From positions 36,961-100,960 of the forward strand of contig DATKDI010000024.1 in NCBI GenBank assembly GCA_035512775.1: DNA of 64,000 bases. The letters run 5' to 3'. Source of the DNA: JAJNBA01 sp035512775 (lineage in GTDB: Bacteria > Actinomycetota > UBA4738 > HRBIN12). Below, piece after piece: positions 8,043-15,175 of this stretch (the stretch's first letter is position 1; each line of letters opens with the position of its first letter). Made by a program: the position numbers and the translations under genes. A model generated the notes under the pieces. That model saw only the letters and a list, made by a program, of their open reading frames with translations, was not told the DNA's origin and searched no databases.

Positions 8043-8119
8043 GGAGCCTAGAGGGGGTCAGCGGCTGCGTGGCCTCGTCGCGTGGGCTCCAGCGCTGGGA
8101 CGCGTGGACATTTAGCCCC
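8043..8119 (+). repeat. Cassette-site-like repeat S6
   Basis: Left arm GGAGCCTA (8043-8050) pairs with right arm TTTAGCCCC (8111-8119). Core AGCGCTGGGACGCGTGGACA then TTTAG. It lies in the 250-base gap between the YihY start and the lipoprotein stop; the rest of that gap shows no gene. Confidence 0.65.
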
Positions 8120-8147
8120 CCGGCAGGCCCATCCGCCTGGCCTCCGG

Positions 8148-8627
8148 TCAGACAGGAGTGAACGTTACGGTGATCTCAGCGGCGGTGGGCCGGCCGGACG
8201 CGTTGCGAACGTGGAGTGTCCACCCGCCTCCGCGCTGAGCTTCGAGGGCCGGGAACTCCTGGAGGCAAACGATCTGATCGGTCTCCTCGACACAGCCCTC
8301 GTCCGTGGTACTGCTTCTCACTAGATCGAGCCGCTGTCCGTAGGGCGCGAGGAACCAGAGGCTCAGCCTGGCCGAAGGCTTCACCACGAGCCGAACCTCG
8401 AACGTGTGGGTCGGCGGATCGAGCGCCTCCACCAGGTATGCCTGATGCTCTCGGGCATCTAACGCCAGCGTTCGGGTCATGCCGTTCGGCTGCTCGGGAA
8501 CTCCGGGCACGGAGGACTCAGAGACCGTCGGAGAGTGAACGACCTCAGTCCCGGTGCAGGACGTTGCTGCGATGATCGCGACCCAAGCACCAAGTACCCG
8601 GTATCGAGTCCTGGGTTCGAGGAACAC
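8148..8627 (-). CDS. Hypothetical lipoprotein
   Basis: 159 residues. A basic start (EPRTRYR) is followed by a hydrophobic stretch and a cysteine at IAATSC, a plausible lipobox, so the protein is probably anchored outside the cell. The mature part has two further cysteines (EGCVEETDQIVC) that could form a disulfide, and a beta-rich C-terminus (GGWTLHVRNASGRPTAAEIT). I do not recognise the family. It stands alone between repeats S6 and S7. Confidence 0.6.
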   Translation of the reverse strand: MFLEPRTRYRVLGAWVAIIAATSCTGTEVVHSPTVSESSVPGVPEQPNGMTRTLALDAREHQAYLVEALDPPTHTFEVRLVVKPSARLSLWFLAPYGQRLDLVRSSTTDEGCVEETDQIVCLQEFPALEAQRGGGWTLHVRNASGRPTAAEITVTFTPV

Positions 8628-8649
8628 GCTCCGTAACCTCTCCCGTTGG

Positions 8650-8714
8650 AGGGTAGTCGCGTTCTGATACGCGAGGGCGGCCCTCGGGTGCCGGGGCGCG
8701 TGGCCTTTACACCT
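8650..8714 (+). repeat. Cassette-site-like repeat S7
   Basis: Core GTGCCGGGGCGCGTGGCCTT then TACAC at 8688-8712. Left arm AGGGTA (8650-8655) mirrors right TTTACACCT. Inner stems GCGAGGGC / GCCCTCG are also visible. Confidence 0.6.
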
Positions 8715-8781
8715 AGGCTAGAGGTATCGCGCTGAGCGATCCTCAGGCCTCCTGGCTCGACCTTCCGCCGAGTACCGGCCT

Positions 8782-9348
8782 CTACAGCTTCACCTGATCC
8801 CGCCCAGCGCCGGCGCCCGAAACCTCTTGTGAGACGGATGGCCGTTGGACCCTTCGTATCTCACCCAACCCGACGATGACGAGCCCGACTGCAATGAGGA
8901 GCACCGACACTTGGAACGCGACGCGAAGGCCGTCGCTCAGCTCGGGAGCGTCTTCCATACCGACCCTCGCGCCAAGGACATATGTCGCGAGGAGCACCAC
9001 GGAGCCTGCCGTCGCGACGACGGCCCCAATCCTGTCTCGTCCGGCCAACACGAGACCGATCACGAAGATCCCGAAGCCCACAGGAATCAGCGGGAAAACG
9101 GCAAGCAGCCCGGCAATCGCCACCGCAGCCCCCGCCCTGGTCACCCAAGAGCCGACGATCGGTTGTGTGACGTAGCGTGCCGTCAGGACGAGTCCGATCG
9201 AGAGCAGCACCATCGACATGCCGTGCACCGCGAGCGCCACGGGCCAGGGGATGGCGTCATTGACGGATGTAGGAGCGGCGCCCCAGAAGATCAAGAACGC
9301 GAATGACCCCAGGACAAGGGACCACCCACCAATCCCGTATCCCTTCAT
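8782..9348 (-). CDS. Hypothetical membrane protein, five to six helices
   Basis: 188 residues, almost entirely hydrophobic helices (about residues 8-25, 35-55, 68-100, 105-125 and 138-160) with a short charged tail. The N-terminus KGYGIGGWSLVLGSFAFLIF faces straight into the first helix. No enzyme motif is seen, and the family is not recognised. It is a single gene between repeats S7 and S8. Confidence 0.65.
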   Translation of the reverse strand: MKGYGIGGWSLVLGSFAFLIFWGAAPTSVNDAIPWPVALAVHGMSMVLLSIGLVLTARYVTQPIVGSWVTRAGAAVAIAGLLAVFPLIPVGFGIFVIGLVLAGRDRIGAVVATAGSVVLLATYVLGARVGMEDAPELSDGLRVAFQVSVLLIAVGLVIVGLGEIRRVQRPSVSQEVSGAGAGRDQVKL

Positions 9349-9370
9349 CCGGCGAGCGTAGCAGTACGAC

Positions 9371-9489
9371 GTTCCGTAACTTCAGAGCGGCGCATTGAGG
9401 CGCCTCGCTACCGCGGACCTTGCCGACGATAATCCGGTCCGGCCGCGTCGCGGGCCCCGCACGCGCCGGAGCGCGTGACCCATTACAAC
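9371..9489 (+). repeat. Cassette-site-like repeat S8 (long form)
   Basis: Core GCGCCGGAGCGCGTGACCCA then TTACAAC at 9463-9489. Left arm GTTCCGTAACTTCAGAGCGG (9371-9390) aligns with the complement of the right arm through GTAA and GCG. At about 119 bp it is the longest copy. The second STAS element starts 39 bases to the right. Confidence 0.6.
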
Positions 9490-9527
9490 TTATTCAGCCG
9501 CGCCCCCGCAAGCCCGACAGCTCCGTC

Positions 9528-9982
9528 GGTAGTGGCTCAGTAATCTGAGGGGTGATCCTGGGCGTCAATTTCGAGGAGGTCGTTGGCGCCGGAGACGCTG
9601 AGCACCCGGTGCGCGGCGCGCGACGGGTTGCGGAGGATCAGTGAGCCGCCGTTCTTTGTGAGTTCACCGCGCGCTTGCACAAGCACGTGCAGGCTCGACG
9701 AGTCCATGAACTCGACCCCGGAGAGGTCCAAAACGATGGTCTGCTTGGGACCCATGTGGGGTTCGATGGCGTCTCGCAGCCGTCCCGCGGTCGCCATGTC
9801 AATCTCGCCGCGGACGTGGATGACCGTCGCCTCGTCCGTTGCGTTGACCTCGGTCGAGAAGTTTTCGGCCATCACCGGAATTTAGTGGCCCTATCGGGCG
9901 GGTGGCAATTCTCCGTCGGTCCCGGGTGGTGTCTCAGCTCAAGCACGTCAACGGGGGGACTCATTCAAACTGACCCACTACC
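9528..9982 (-). mobile_element. Non-autonomous element carrying a STAS gene, copy 2 (eroded left end)
   Basis: 455 bp closely matching the element at 6232-6690. The right terminal repeat (9963-9982) is identical to copy 1. The left one begins GGTAGTGGCTCAGTAATCTG, with one substitution and a three-base deletion. No flanking direct repeat is found, and the flanks share nothing with those of copy 1, so the homology ends exactly at the termini. The copy is probably older, or moved by a route that left no duplication. Confidence 0.8.
9537..9872 (-). CDS. STAS-domain anti-sigma factor antagonist, copy 2
   Basis: 111 residues, about 90% identical to copy 1 by eye, with the same GEIDMATAGRLRDAI and FMDSSSLHVLVQARG motifs including the phosphorylatable Ser loop. 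Differences cluster in the C-terminal half (for example VSGANDLLEIDAQ against VAGASDLLETDAQ). The start is the ATG at 9872; a GTG directly before it is also possible. TAAATT lies a few bases upstream, as in copy 1. No anti-sigma kinase or sigma factor gene is nearby. Confidence 0.88.
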   Translation of the reverse strand: MAENFSTEVNATDEATVIHVRGEIDMATAGRLRDAIEPHMGPKQTIVLDLSGVEFMDSSSLHVLVQARGELTKNGGSLILRNPSRAAHRVLSVSGANDLLEIDAQDHPSDY

Positions 9983-10032
9983 CAACTCGTCAGCCACCGC
10001 TTAGGCAAGCGCTTCCAGGACCCGGCAAGATT

Positions 10033-10060
10033 GCCCCGGGGCATCGGCGCGGATTTAGTG
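10033..10060 (+). repeat. Cassette-site-like repeat S9 (divergent copy)
   Basis: GCCCCGGGGCATCGGCGCGG then ATTTAGTG. The TTA at 10055-10057 is the complement of the DUF2188 stop, so that stop lies inside the conserved end of the repeat. Confidence 0.4.
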
Positions 10061-10300
10061 TCGCCTGTCCTCCGGCGGGTTCGGGTCGCGTCCGGGTGGC
10101 ACGGTATCCTTGTCACGGATGCGCCCATCCTGTCCGTGAATCACGACTTCTCCGCCGCCTGCGTTGCCAACGATCTCCTTCGCTCGGCGCTCGGCCTGTG
10201 CCTGGGTCTCGTGATGCGACGACGCGCGGTCAGCCTTCGGCGCCTTCACGTCCCACCCGCCTTCAGGGTTCTTCACGACGTGTCGATCCTTCTCGCCCAT
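10055..10300 (-). CDS. DUF2188 domain protein
   Basis: 81 residues. HVVKNPEGGWDVKAPKADRA, then ETQAQAERRAKEIV and GGGEVVIHGQDGRIRDKDTV, cover the whole DUF2188 domain, a small alpha/beta module of unknown function common on mobile and accessory DNA. I chose the ATG at 10300 (MGEKDRHVV) because the longer upstream frame is low-complexity and runs through a tandem repeat. The C-terminal PPGRDPNPPED tail is polar. Confidence 0.85.
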   Translation of the reverse strand: MGEKDRHVVKNPEGGWDVKAPKADRASSHHETQAQAERRAKEIVGNAGGGEVVIHGQDGRIRDKDTVPPGRDPNPPEDRRH

Positions 10301-10313
10301 TCCTCTACTCCTG

Positions 10314-10361
10314 CTCCCGGATCTGTTGCCCGGCTGACTCCCGGATCTGTTGCCCGGCTGA
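10314..10361 (+). repeat. 24-bp tandem repeat, two exact units
   Basis: The unit CTCCCGGATCTGTTGCCCGG plus CTGA occurs twice in a row, just upstream of the DUF2188 start. It may be a duplicated operator or a simple slippage product. Confidence 0.8.
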
Positions 10362-10436
10362 GCACCAGAGTAGGGAGCGGGTCTGACACCGCAGCGGCGT
10401 GATTTGCGCAACCCCTTTGACCTGCGACTTTGCGGC

Positions 10437-10522
10437 GGATATGTGAGGGGCGGTGAGGGGTGAAGGGCAACGGATGATCGGTGGGGGCGGTGCTCTGCGC
10501 CGGAGCGCGCGGACATTATCCC
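10437..10522 (+). repeat. Cassette-site-like repeat S10
   Basis: Left arm GGATATGT (10437-10444) mirrors right arm ACATTATCC (10513-10521) around core GCGCCGGAGCGCGCGG. Apart from the tandem repeat, the 270-base gap around it holds nothing else recognisable. Confidence 0.65.
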
Positions 10523-10571
10523 GACCATGCCTCTCTCACAGCGTCTGCTGCATGTCAGGAGACGAGGTCGA

Positions 10572-11051
10572 TTAGTCCCCGGCGATCGTGAGCCAAAGGG
10601 GCGCGCCTGCTATGCCGAATCCAGCTCGTTCGTAGAAGATCGTGGAGCGTTCGCTCGGCCAAACGACCACGCCATCGACTCCGCGTGTGTTCGCGAAGCC
10701 CAGCGCTTCGTCGAGCAGGCGACGACCGAGTCCCGCGTTCCGGAGTTCGGGTGCAACGTACATGTTCGTCACATAAGCGACCGGTCGTTCCCAGCGGTCT
10801 CGGCTGGGGTGGGGGATCCTCTCGACGAGCTGCAGCCAGACGCACCCCACGAGCTGGTCATCCTCCTCCGCAACCCAGGCGCGCCACGGCCCGCCCTGAG
10901 TGAGGGCGTCGTCCACGAACGCTCGAAACCCGTCCAGGAAACTCTCGAACGTGAGCGCGGCCTTCGTGTTGTGCTCGCACCGGAAGTCCCACCGGAGACG
11001 TGCGAGCTCCATCGAGTCGGTTGCGACCGCAGGGCGAACCGAAGGCGTCAC
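10572..11051 (-). CDS. GNAT family N-acetyltransferase
   Basis: 159 residues. VTNMYVAPELRNAGLGRRLL carries the acetyl-CoA pyrophosphate loop (Q/RxxGxG/A variant RNAGLG), followed by VVVWPSERSTIFYERAGFG, the usual C-terminal motif. The GTG at 11051 gives the family's normal start (TPSVRPAVATDSMELARLRW); a longer frame to 11168 is poor. The substrate is unknown. It is a single gene between repeats S10 and S11. Confidence 0.88.
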   Translation of the reverse strand: MTPSVRPAVATDSMELARLRWDFRCEHNTKAALTFESFLDGFRAFVDDALTQGGPWRAWVAEEDDQLVGCVWLQLVERIPHPSRDRWERPVAYVTNMYVAPELRNAGLGRRLLDEALGFANTRGVDGVVVWPSERSTIFYERAGFGIAGAPLWLTIAGD

Positions 11052-11161
11052 GGTTGCCAGGCTAGCGGGTCGCTCTGGCGACCTGTAGGAGGCGGCTCGG
11101 AGATCAGTGCGCTGCGCGCTGTTGATTCGAGAGCGCCGGCTGGGAACGGGGTTCATGCCCG

Positions 11162-11219
11162 GGCCCACTGCGGTGCCCAGGCGGGCAGCAGGCGCCGGGG
11201 CGCGTAGCCTTTAGTGGCC
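11162..11219 (+). repeat. Cassette-site-like repeat S11
   Basis: Left arm GGCCCACTGCGG (11162-11173) mirrors the complement of right arm CCTTTAGTGGCC around core GCGCCGGGGCGCGTAG. At 58 bp it is one of the clearest palindromic copies. It ends three bases before the methyltransferase stop. Confidence 0.7.
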
Positions 11220-11221
11220 TT

Positions 11222-12019
11222 CTACTGCCTATGTGATACGGCGAGGAAGTGCAAACTCACGCCAATCACCGTGGTTTCGGTCTCGACCGCCCGTGCCACT
11301 CGCAGAATGTTCTCGCGGTCCTGTTCGTCGTCCCACCGCTCCCACAGCAGCCATCCTGGTCCTTCCACCCCATACATCGCCTCGAGCGACAACCCAGCGG
11401 CCTGGATCTCCTCTCTGAGCTCGTCCGGATGATGGAAGAACGCGGTCGTGAACCACTCCGGTCGCTCGGTTGGGTTGTCGTGCTGCCCGGACGCTAGATC
11501 ACCTTTCACTATCGCCCGAAAATCGGGATTGGTGAGCGCGGCCGTCTTGAGACCGTCGAGTAGGGATCCGAACCGGGAGATGGCAGCCGCGAAGACAAGG
11601 CCGCCGACGCGAACAACTCGACGAGCTTCGGATAGGGCTTGCACCCTATCTTCTTGTTCCGACAGGTGGTACAGCGGACCCATCAAGAGGACTGCGTCGT
11701 ATCTCTCGTCTGCGGCGGAGATGTTCCTTGCGTCTCCCAATTCGGCCGTGAAGCGCGGACCCGACGCCGCCCGCGCTGTGGCTTGCTCTACATGAAGGGG
11801 AACAACGTCGACAAGATGGGCGTCGTAGCCGCGATCCGCCAACCACGAAGAGTAGCGGCCTGGTCCGCCTCCGACGTCGAGGATCTGTGCTGGTGGCCCG
11901 GGAAGATGCCGAGCCAGCAGCTCTTTGGTCCGCGCAAACTCGATCCGTGAGGAGCCGCCCTCAGTCAGTCTGGGCTCTTCGATCCCCAGCGTGTAGTGGG
12001 CGAGAACTTCGGGGTCCAT
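11222..12019 (-). CDS. Class I SAM-dependent methyltransferase
   Basis: 265 residues. Motif I is AQILDVGGGPGRYSSWLADR (residues 39-58), then AHLVDVVPLHVEQA and YDAVLLMGPLYHL, and RVVRVGGLVFAAAISRFGS for motif III. This is the layout of stand-alone methyltransferases often found on integron cassettes. The substrate is unknown. Third-base composition looks less GC-rich than in the flanking core genes, which suits acquired DNA, though I have not computed it. Confidence 0.87.
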   Translation of the reverse strand: MDPEVLAHYTLGIEEPRLTEGGSSRIEFARTKELLARHLPGPPAQILDVGGGPGRYSSWLADRGYDAHLVDVVPLHVEQATARAASGPRFTAELGDARNISAADERYDAVLLMGPLYHLSEQEDRVQALSEARRVVRVGGLVFAAAISRFGSLLDGLKTAALTNPDFRAIVKGDLASGQHDNPTERPEWFTTAFFHHPDELREEIQAAGLSLEAMYGVEGPGWLLWERWDDEQDRENILRVARAVETETTVIGVSLHFLAVSHRQ

Positions 12020-12059
12020 GCTGGAACGATAGGGCGCATCAGTTCGGTTGGGAACCCAT

Positions 12060-12122
12060 GACTACTCACCGCTATCGCGTCTTGTAGAGGCCGCACAAGC
12101 TGGGGCGCGTGGACATTTAGTC
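12060..12122 (+). repeat. Cassette-site-like repeat S12 (best palindrome)
   Basis: The nested complementary arms are GACTA (12060-12064) with TAGTC (12118-12122), CGCG (12076-12079) with CGCG (12106-12109), and CTTGT (12081-12085) with ACAAG (12095-12099). The right half is the shared core GGGGCGCGTGGACATTTAG. The order outer box, spacer, inner box and loop is that of an integron attC site. Confidence 0.75.
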
Positions 12123-12126
12123 CCCG

Positions 12127-12378
12127 TTATGGGTGTGCGGCGTGCCGTTGGTTGGCGGACACTCCGCGAAATGCGGCGCGAACGGCCTGGAACACCAGAA
12201 CTCCCACGGTCACGTTGATGAAGCCAAGCGACGCTGCGCCGGCAAAGTGGGCGAGGTCGGAGACGATGCCCGTCGCAAGGAGCAGCACTGCCCAGCCAAT
12301 GGTCGCGGCCGGGATCGAGACTCGCCACCATTTGCCGAATACGAGGCCAGCGAGCAGCAACGTCGGAATCACACACAC
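12127..12378 (-). CDS. Small membrane protein, three helices
   Basis: 83 residues, nearly all hydrophobic, with helices near 4-16, 22-42 and 48-68 and a basic, histidine-ending tail (SANQRHAAHP). No family is recognised. It fills its repeat-to-repeat unit (S12 to S13) by itself, with the stop a few bases from S12. It could be a small integral protein carried as a cassette. Confidence 0.55.
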   Translation of the reverse strand: MCVIPTLLLAGLVFGKWWRVSIPAATIGWAVLLLATGIVSDLAHFAGAASLGFINVTVGVLVFQAVRAAFRGVSANQRHAAHP

Positions 12379-12430
12379 AGCTTACGTGCATGGATGCAGG
12401 GACGCAGATCGTGTGAGGCGCGGGCCGCGC

Positions 12431-12455
12431 GCGCCGGGGCGCGTGGACGTTTTTA
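12431..12455 (+). repeat. Cassette-site-like repeat S13
   Basis: GCGCCGGGGCGCGTGGACGT then TTTTA, a near-consensus core. A left arm may start near 12382 (TTACGTGC) but is unclear. The next gene's stop is 28 bases to the right. Confidence 0.6.
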
Positions 12456-12482
12456 CATGTCTCGGAACAGAGGCGGAAACCC

Positions 12483-13319
12483 CTAGGTGCGCCCCCGTAT
12501 GACCGCGATGATGTGCGTCCCGCCGTCAAGCGCACCGGGCTCCGAGCTTGCGGAGACCTCCCAATCGAGGAATTGCTCCCATCTCGCGGGGTCGGGGAGC
12601 CAAGCCTCGGAAAGATCGCCGGTACCTGCCGACAGGAAGTTCGCCGCCGAGGCTGCGACCACGTCTGCCCCGTGGCGCTCGAGCAGATCCCGCAACTCGG
12701 CCCACCTGTACATGTGCATCCGGCCCGTACTCGACTGCTCGGCAGGGAGGTCTCCGGTCTCGAATATCGCCTGCCATCTCTCAGCCCCGTAGCTCTCCCA
12801 TTCCTCAGCCAGGCTACCGAGGTAAGCACGCAGCGTTCCCATGTTTGACATGACGCTCACCAGAACCAGCCCACCCGGCTTTGTCACTCGGAGCAGTTCA
12901 TGAACGGCGTCGTCCACGCGATCCATCGCGTAACTGAGCGGACCGCCGAAGCACGACGTCACGTCGAACGATCCATCGGCGAAATCGACTAGATCGACCA
13001 CGTCAGCCTCAGCCCATGCCTCGATCTGGTCCTCGAGCCCGGCCTCCGTCACGTGCATCCGGTTCAGGTCCAACTGGACGCCGGATATGTCAGTTGCGGT
13101 CACTCGAGCGCCGAGTCGCGCTAGCTCTACCGTGAACCGCCCGGCGCCAGCCCCCACTTCCAACACAAGGTCGCCTTGCCTCACGAACTGCCGCAGGTAG
13201 TGCAAATGGATGTGGAACGAGACGCGCGCCATCGGCGACGATTCGTGCCTGTTCCACTCCTGGTCACCATACGCATCGAACACTCGAGCGATGTGTTCTT
13301 TGTCGTAGAGGTCGCCCAT
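12483..13319 (-). CDS. Class I SAM-dependent methyltransferase
   Basis: 278 residues. Motif I LVLEVGAGAGRFTVELARLG (about 52-71), VTATDISGVQLDLNRMHV and FDVTSCFGGPLSYAMDRVDD are standard. The C-terminus (FLDWEVSASSEPGALDGGTH) resembles ubiquinone/menaquinone-type or unassigned methyltransferases. It is unrelated in detail to the one at 11222. ATG start at 13319; single gene between S13 and S14. Confidence 0.87.
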   Translation of the reverse strand: MGDLYDKEHIARVFDAYGDQEWNRHESSPMARVSFHIHLHYLRQFVRQGDLVLEVGAGAGRFTVELARLGARVTATDISGVQLDLNRMHVTEAGLEDQIEAWAEADVVDLVDFADGSFDVTSCFGGPLSYAMDRVDDAVHELLRVTKPGGLVLVSVMSNMGTLRAYLGSLAEEWESYGAERWQAIFETGDLPAEQSSTGRMHMYRWAELRDLLERHGADVVAASAANFLSAGTGDLSEAWLPDPARWEQFLDWEVSASSEPGALDGGTHIIAVIRGRT

Positions 13320-13367
13320 CGACCGATGGTATACGGGGAACCATCCCGATGATGTCGGCGGCTCCTA

Positions 13368-13390
13368 GCGCTGGGGCGCGCGCCACCGCC
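13368..13390 (+). repeat. Cassette-site-like repeat S14 (weak copy)
   Basis: GCGCTGGGGCGCGCGCCACC keeps the inner core but not the TTTAG end. Between it and S15 (about 150 bases) no gene is visible, so this may be an empty or decayed unit. Confidence 0.4.
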
Positions 13391-13540
13391 ACCCGCCCGC
13401 GGTGCGGGAGAGTGCGCCGGAAGCTCCCGGCAGTTCGCCCGAGGATCTGGGTTGCCAGCCCTTCCTCAGAGCGCGGCTTCGGGAGCAGCGGAACCGGTCC
13501 GGCGTCTCCCCCAGCCGCCGCCCCACGCAGCGCACCCTCC

Positions 13541-13645
13541 CGGCTTATCGTGAAACCGGGCGCGGGCGCCAGGGGCTCTTCGTTGCCCTGTCCCGCTGCT
13601 CCTGCTCTCCGGTTTCGCGCGCCGGGGCGCGAGGACGTATCGACC
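13541..13645 (+). repeat. Cassette-site-like repeat S15
   Basis: An exact inner inverted repeat, GAAACCGG (13552-13559) with CCGGTTTC (13609-13616), is joined to outer arms CGGCTTATCG and GACGTATCGACC. The right half contains GCGCCGGGGCGCGAGG. The element spans about 105 bp. Confidence 0.65.
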
Positions 13646-13728
13646 CCTTAGAGGCGAGCCACCTACGATGCGGCAGCTTGCTGACGGTTGCGGAGGACTC
13701 TGTGCAGCGTCAGGCGTCTGGAGCTGCT

Positions 13729-14121
13729 CTAGGGGGTCAACGCAGCATCAGCGGCTGTTTGGTCCTGTCCCATGAGCCACGCCTCGGTGGCGATGCCGTC
13801 CTTCACGTGCCAGACGTGGACGCCCTTGCCCCGGAACGGATGCGGCTTCTCCCACCAGCTCTCGACCATAACGACCGAATGCTCGTCGTTGGCGAGCAGG
13901 TCGTGGATCTCCTGGCCGAACGTTCCCGCCGTGAGCTCGGCGAGCTTCGCGAAGTTCCCGAAGACCGCGTCCTTACCCGCGAAGTCTCCCGAGAGTGGGC
14001 CGCTGCCCGCTTGATGCCAGGCGATGTCGTCGGCGAAGAGCGCCGCGACCGTCTCCACGTCCCCGGCCGCGAACGCCTCGTATCCCTTCCGCAATGCCTC
14101 AGCGTTCGGATGATCACCCAT
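13729..14121 (-). CDS. SnoaL/NTF2-like protein
   Basis: 130 residues of one NTF2-like cone fold. The N-terminus EALRKGYEAFAAGDVETVAA and ADDIAWHQAGSGPLSG are typical of SnoaL-like proteins, and the C-terminus has WHVKDGIATEAWLMGQDQ. Such proteins may be isomerases, hydrolases or ligand binders; no activity is inferred. The ATG at 14121 has GGGAGGGG upstream. It is the last minus-strand gene of the repeat-delimited region. Confidence 0.85.
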   Translation of the reverse strand: MGDHPNAEALRKGYEAFAAGDVETVAALFADDIAWHQAGSGPLSGDFAGKDAVFGNFAKLAELTAGTFGQEIHDLLANDEHSVVMVESWWEKPHPFRGKGVHVWHVKDGIATEAWLMGQDQTAADAALTP

Positions 14122-14391
14122 GGCCCCTCCCTTTCCTCCTGTGGACAGGGCCCGACGCTACTGCCAGACGAGACATGAACGCAAACCGTCAGCGGCTTAT
14201 GCCCTCGCGCAGCTTCGCGACGAGCACTGCTTTCGAGCGCCGGGACTCCTCGAGGTCGATCCGAAAGTCCGCGATCGCCGGTCGGCCTTAGAACTCCCCG
14301 ATCCTGCCGCGCGGTCGTAGTCGGCGGGCAGCATGAGGACATGGAGCAGCTCGGCGCGCGGCGTCGGCCGGCCTAGTTGCGCGGGCTGCCT

Positions 14392-14414
14392 GCGCCGGGG
14401 CGCACGCCGCCGCC
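14392..14414 (+). repeat. Cassette-site-like repeat S16 (weak copy)
   Basis: GCGCCGGGGCGCACGCCGCC matches the core's first half only. It is the last copy; none is seen from 14.5 to 64 kb outside coding coincidence. Confidence 0.4.
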
Positions 14415-14440
14415 CTCCCACCGGATCTGGAGGCGAGGGC

Positions 14441-14839
14441 GTGCAACCTGATCACGATCGACTGAGAGCCATCCCGCTGTTCAGTGAGCTGACGGACGAG
14501 GAGCACGACAAACTCGCCTCCTGGCTGACGGTCGAAGACGTGAGCGAAGGGAGGCGGCTCACACCTGAGGGCGCCTCCGGCTACCAGTTCTACGTGATCG
14601 ACGGCGGCACGGCGAAGGTCCGCCGGCACCAGGAGCCGATCGCCACGCTCGGCCCCGGTGACTTCTTCGGCGAGATGGCCATCATGGGCGATGGTCACCG
14701 GATCGCGGACGTGGTCGCGACCTCGCCGATGACGATCTTCGCGATGTTCGGCACCTCCTTCCGTGAGTTCGAGGCGACCCTGACGGGCGTCGCGGCGGAG
14801 GTGCGGGCGAAGATGCAGGAACGCCTGCCGGCTCCTTAG
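14441..14839 (+). CDS. Cyclic nucleotide-binding domain protein
   Basis: 132 residues, a single CRP/FNR-type cNMP-binding domain. It begins DHDRLRAIPLFSELTDEEHD, and the phosphate-binding cassette region is LGPGDFFGEMAIMGDGHRIA (about residues 74-93). The usual Arg-Thr/Ser pair is not clear, so ligand binding is uncertain. There is no HTH or effector domain. I chose the GTG at 14441 because GGAGG lies 9-13 bases upstream and the domain starts there. It may sense cAMP made by the class III cyclases encoded at 27.5 and 37.4 kb. Confidence 0.8.
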   Translation: MQPDHDRLRAIPLFSELTDEEHDKLASWLTVEDVSEGRRLTPEGASGYQFYVIDGGTAKVRRHQEPIATLGPGDFFGEMAIMGDGHRIADVVATSPMTIFAMFGTSFREFEATLTGVAAEVRAKMQERLPAP

Positions 14840-14932
14840 ACAGCGCGGGTCGCTCCCGAAGGCCTTGCCAGCTATGCAAGATGAGCGGGAACGTGCAAGC
14901 ATCGCGCTGCGGTTGGACCCCGGGGAGGTTGC

Positions 14933-15175
14933 GTGAGCACGGATCAGGATCCAGGCGGGCAGTCTGTCAGGGACCCGCTTCCGAGCCTACGGAGGCAGCT
15001 CGCCGACGAGTACGGCGGAGACGTCCCGCAGGAGACGATCGAGAAGGTGGCGGAGCAGTCACTCGGAGAGTTCCAAGGCGCCAAGGTGCGGGACTTCGTT
15101 CCCGTCTTCGCGTGGCGCCGGGCGCGTCAGCGCCTCCGCCGTACCCCTGAAGCCAGGTCCGTCACGAGGACCTGA
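14933..15175 (+). CDS. DUF3562-like three-helix-bundle protein
   Basis: 80 residues, GTG start. PLPSLRRQLADEYGGDVPQE, then ETIEKVAEQSLGEFQGAKVR and DFVPVFAWRRARQRLR, fit the small three-helix dimerisation domain common in actinobacteria. The C-terminus is basic. Its last 49 bases overlap the 3' end of pgl on the other strand. The function is unknown. Confidence 0.7.
   Translation: MSTDQDPGGQSVRDPLPSLRRQLADEYGGDVPQETIEKVAEQSLGEFQGAKVRDFVPVFAWRRARQRLRRTPEARSVTRT

Noticed and set aside
10314..10361. CRISPR-like repeat
   Set aside because: Only two adjacent units without spacers and no cas genes; a simple tandem duplication.
3279..14414. Reading the dispersed GCGCCGGGGCGCGTGG repeats as transcription terminators or REP elements
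   Set aside because: The short inverted core has only a two-base loop, the orientation is constant whichever strand the gene is on, and pairing is with a distant left arm; this suits a recombination site better, though a terminator role is not fully excluded.
15110..15135. Further repeat copy GCGCCGGGCGCGTCAGCG
   Set aside because: It lies inside the coding end of the DUF3562-like gene (Arg-rich WRRARQRLRR) and lacks the rest of the core; chance similarity from GC bias.
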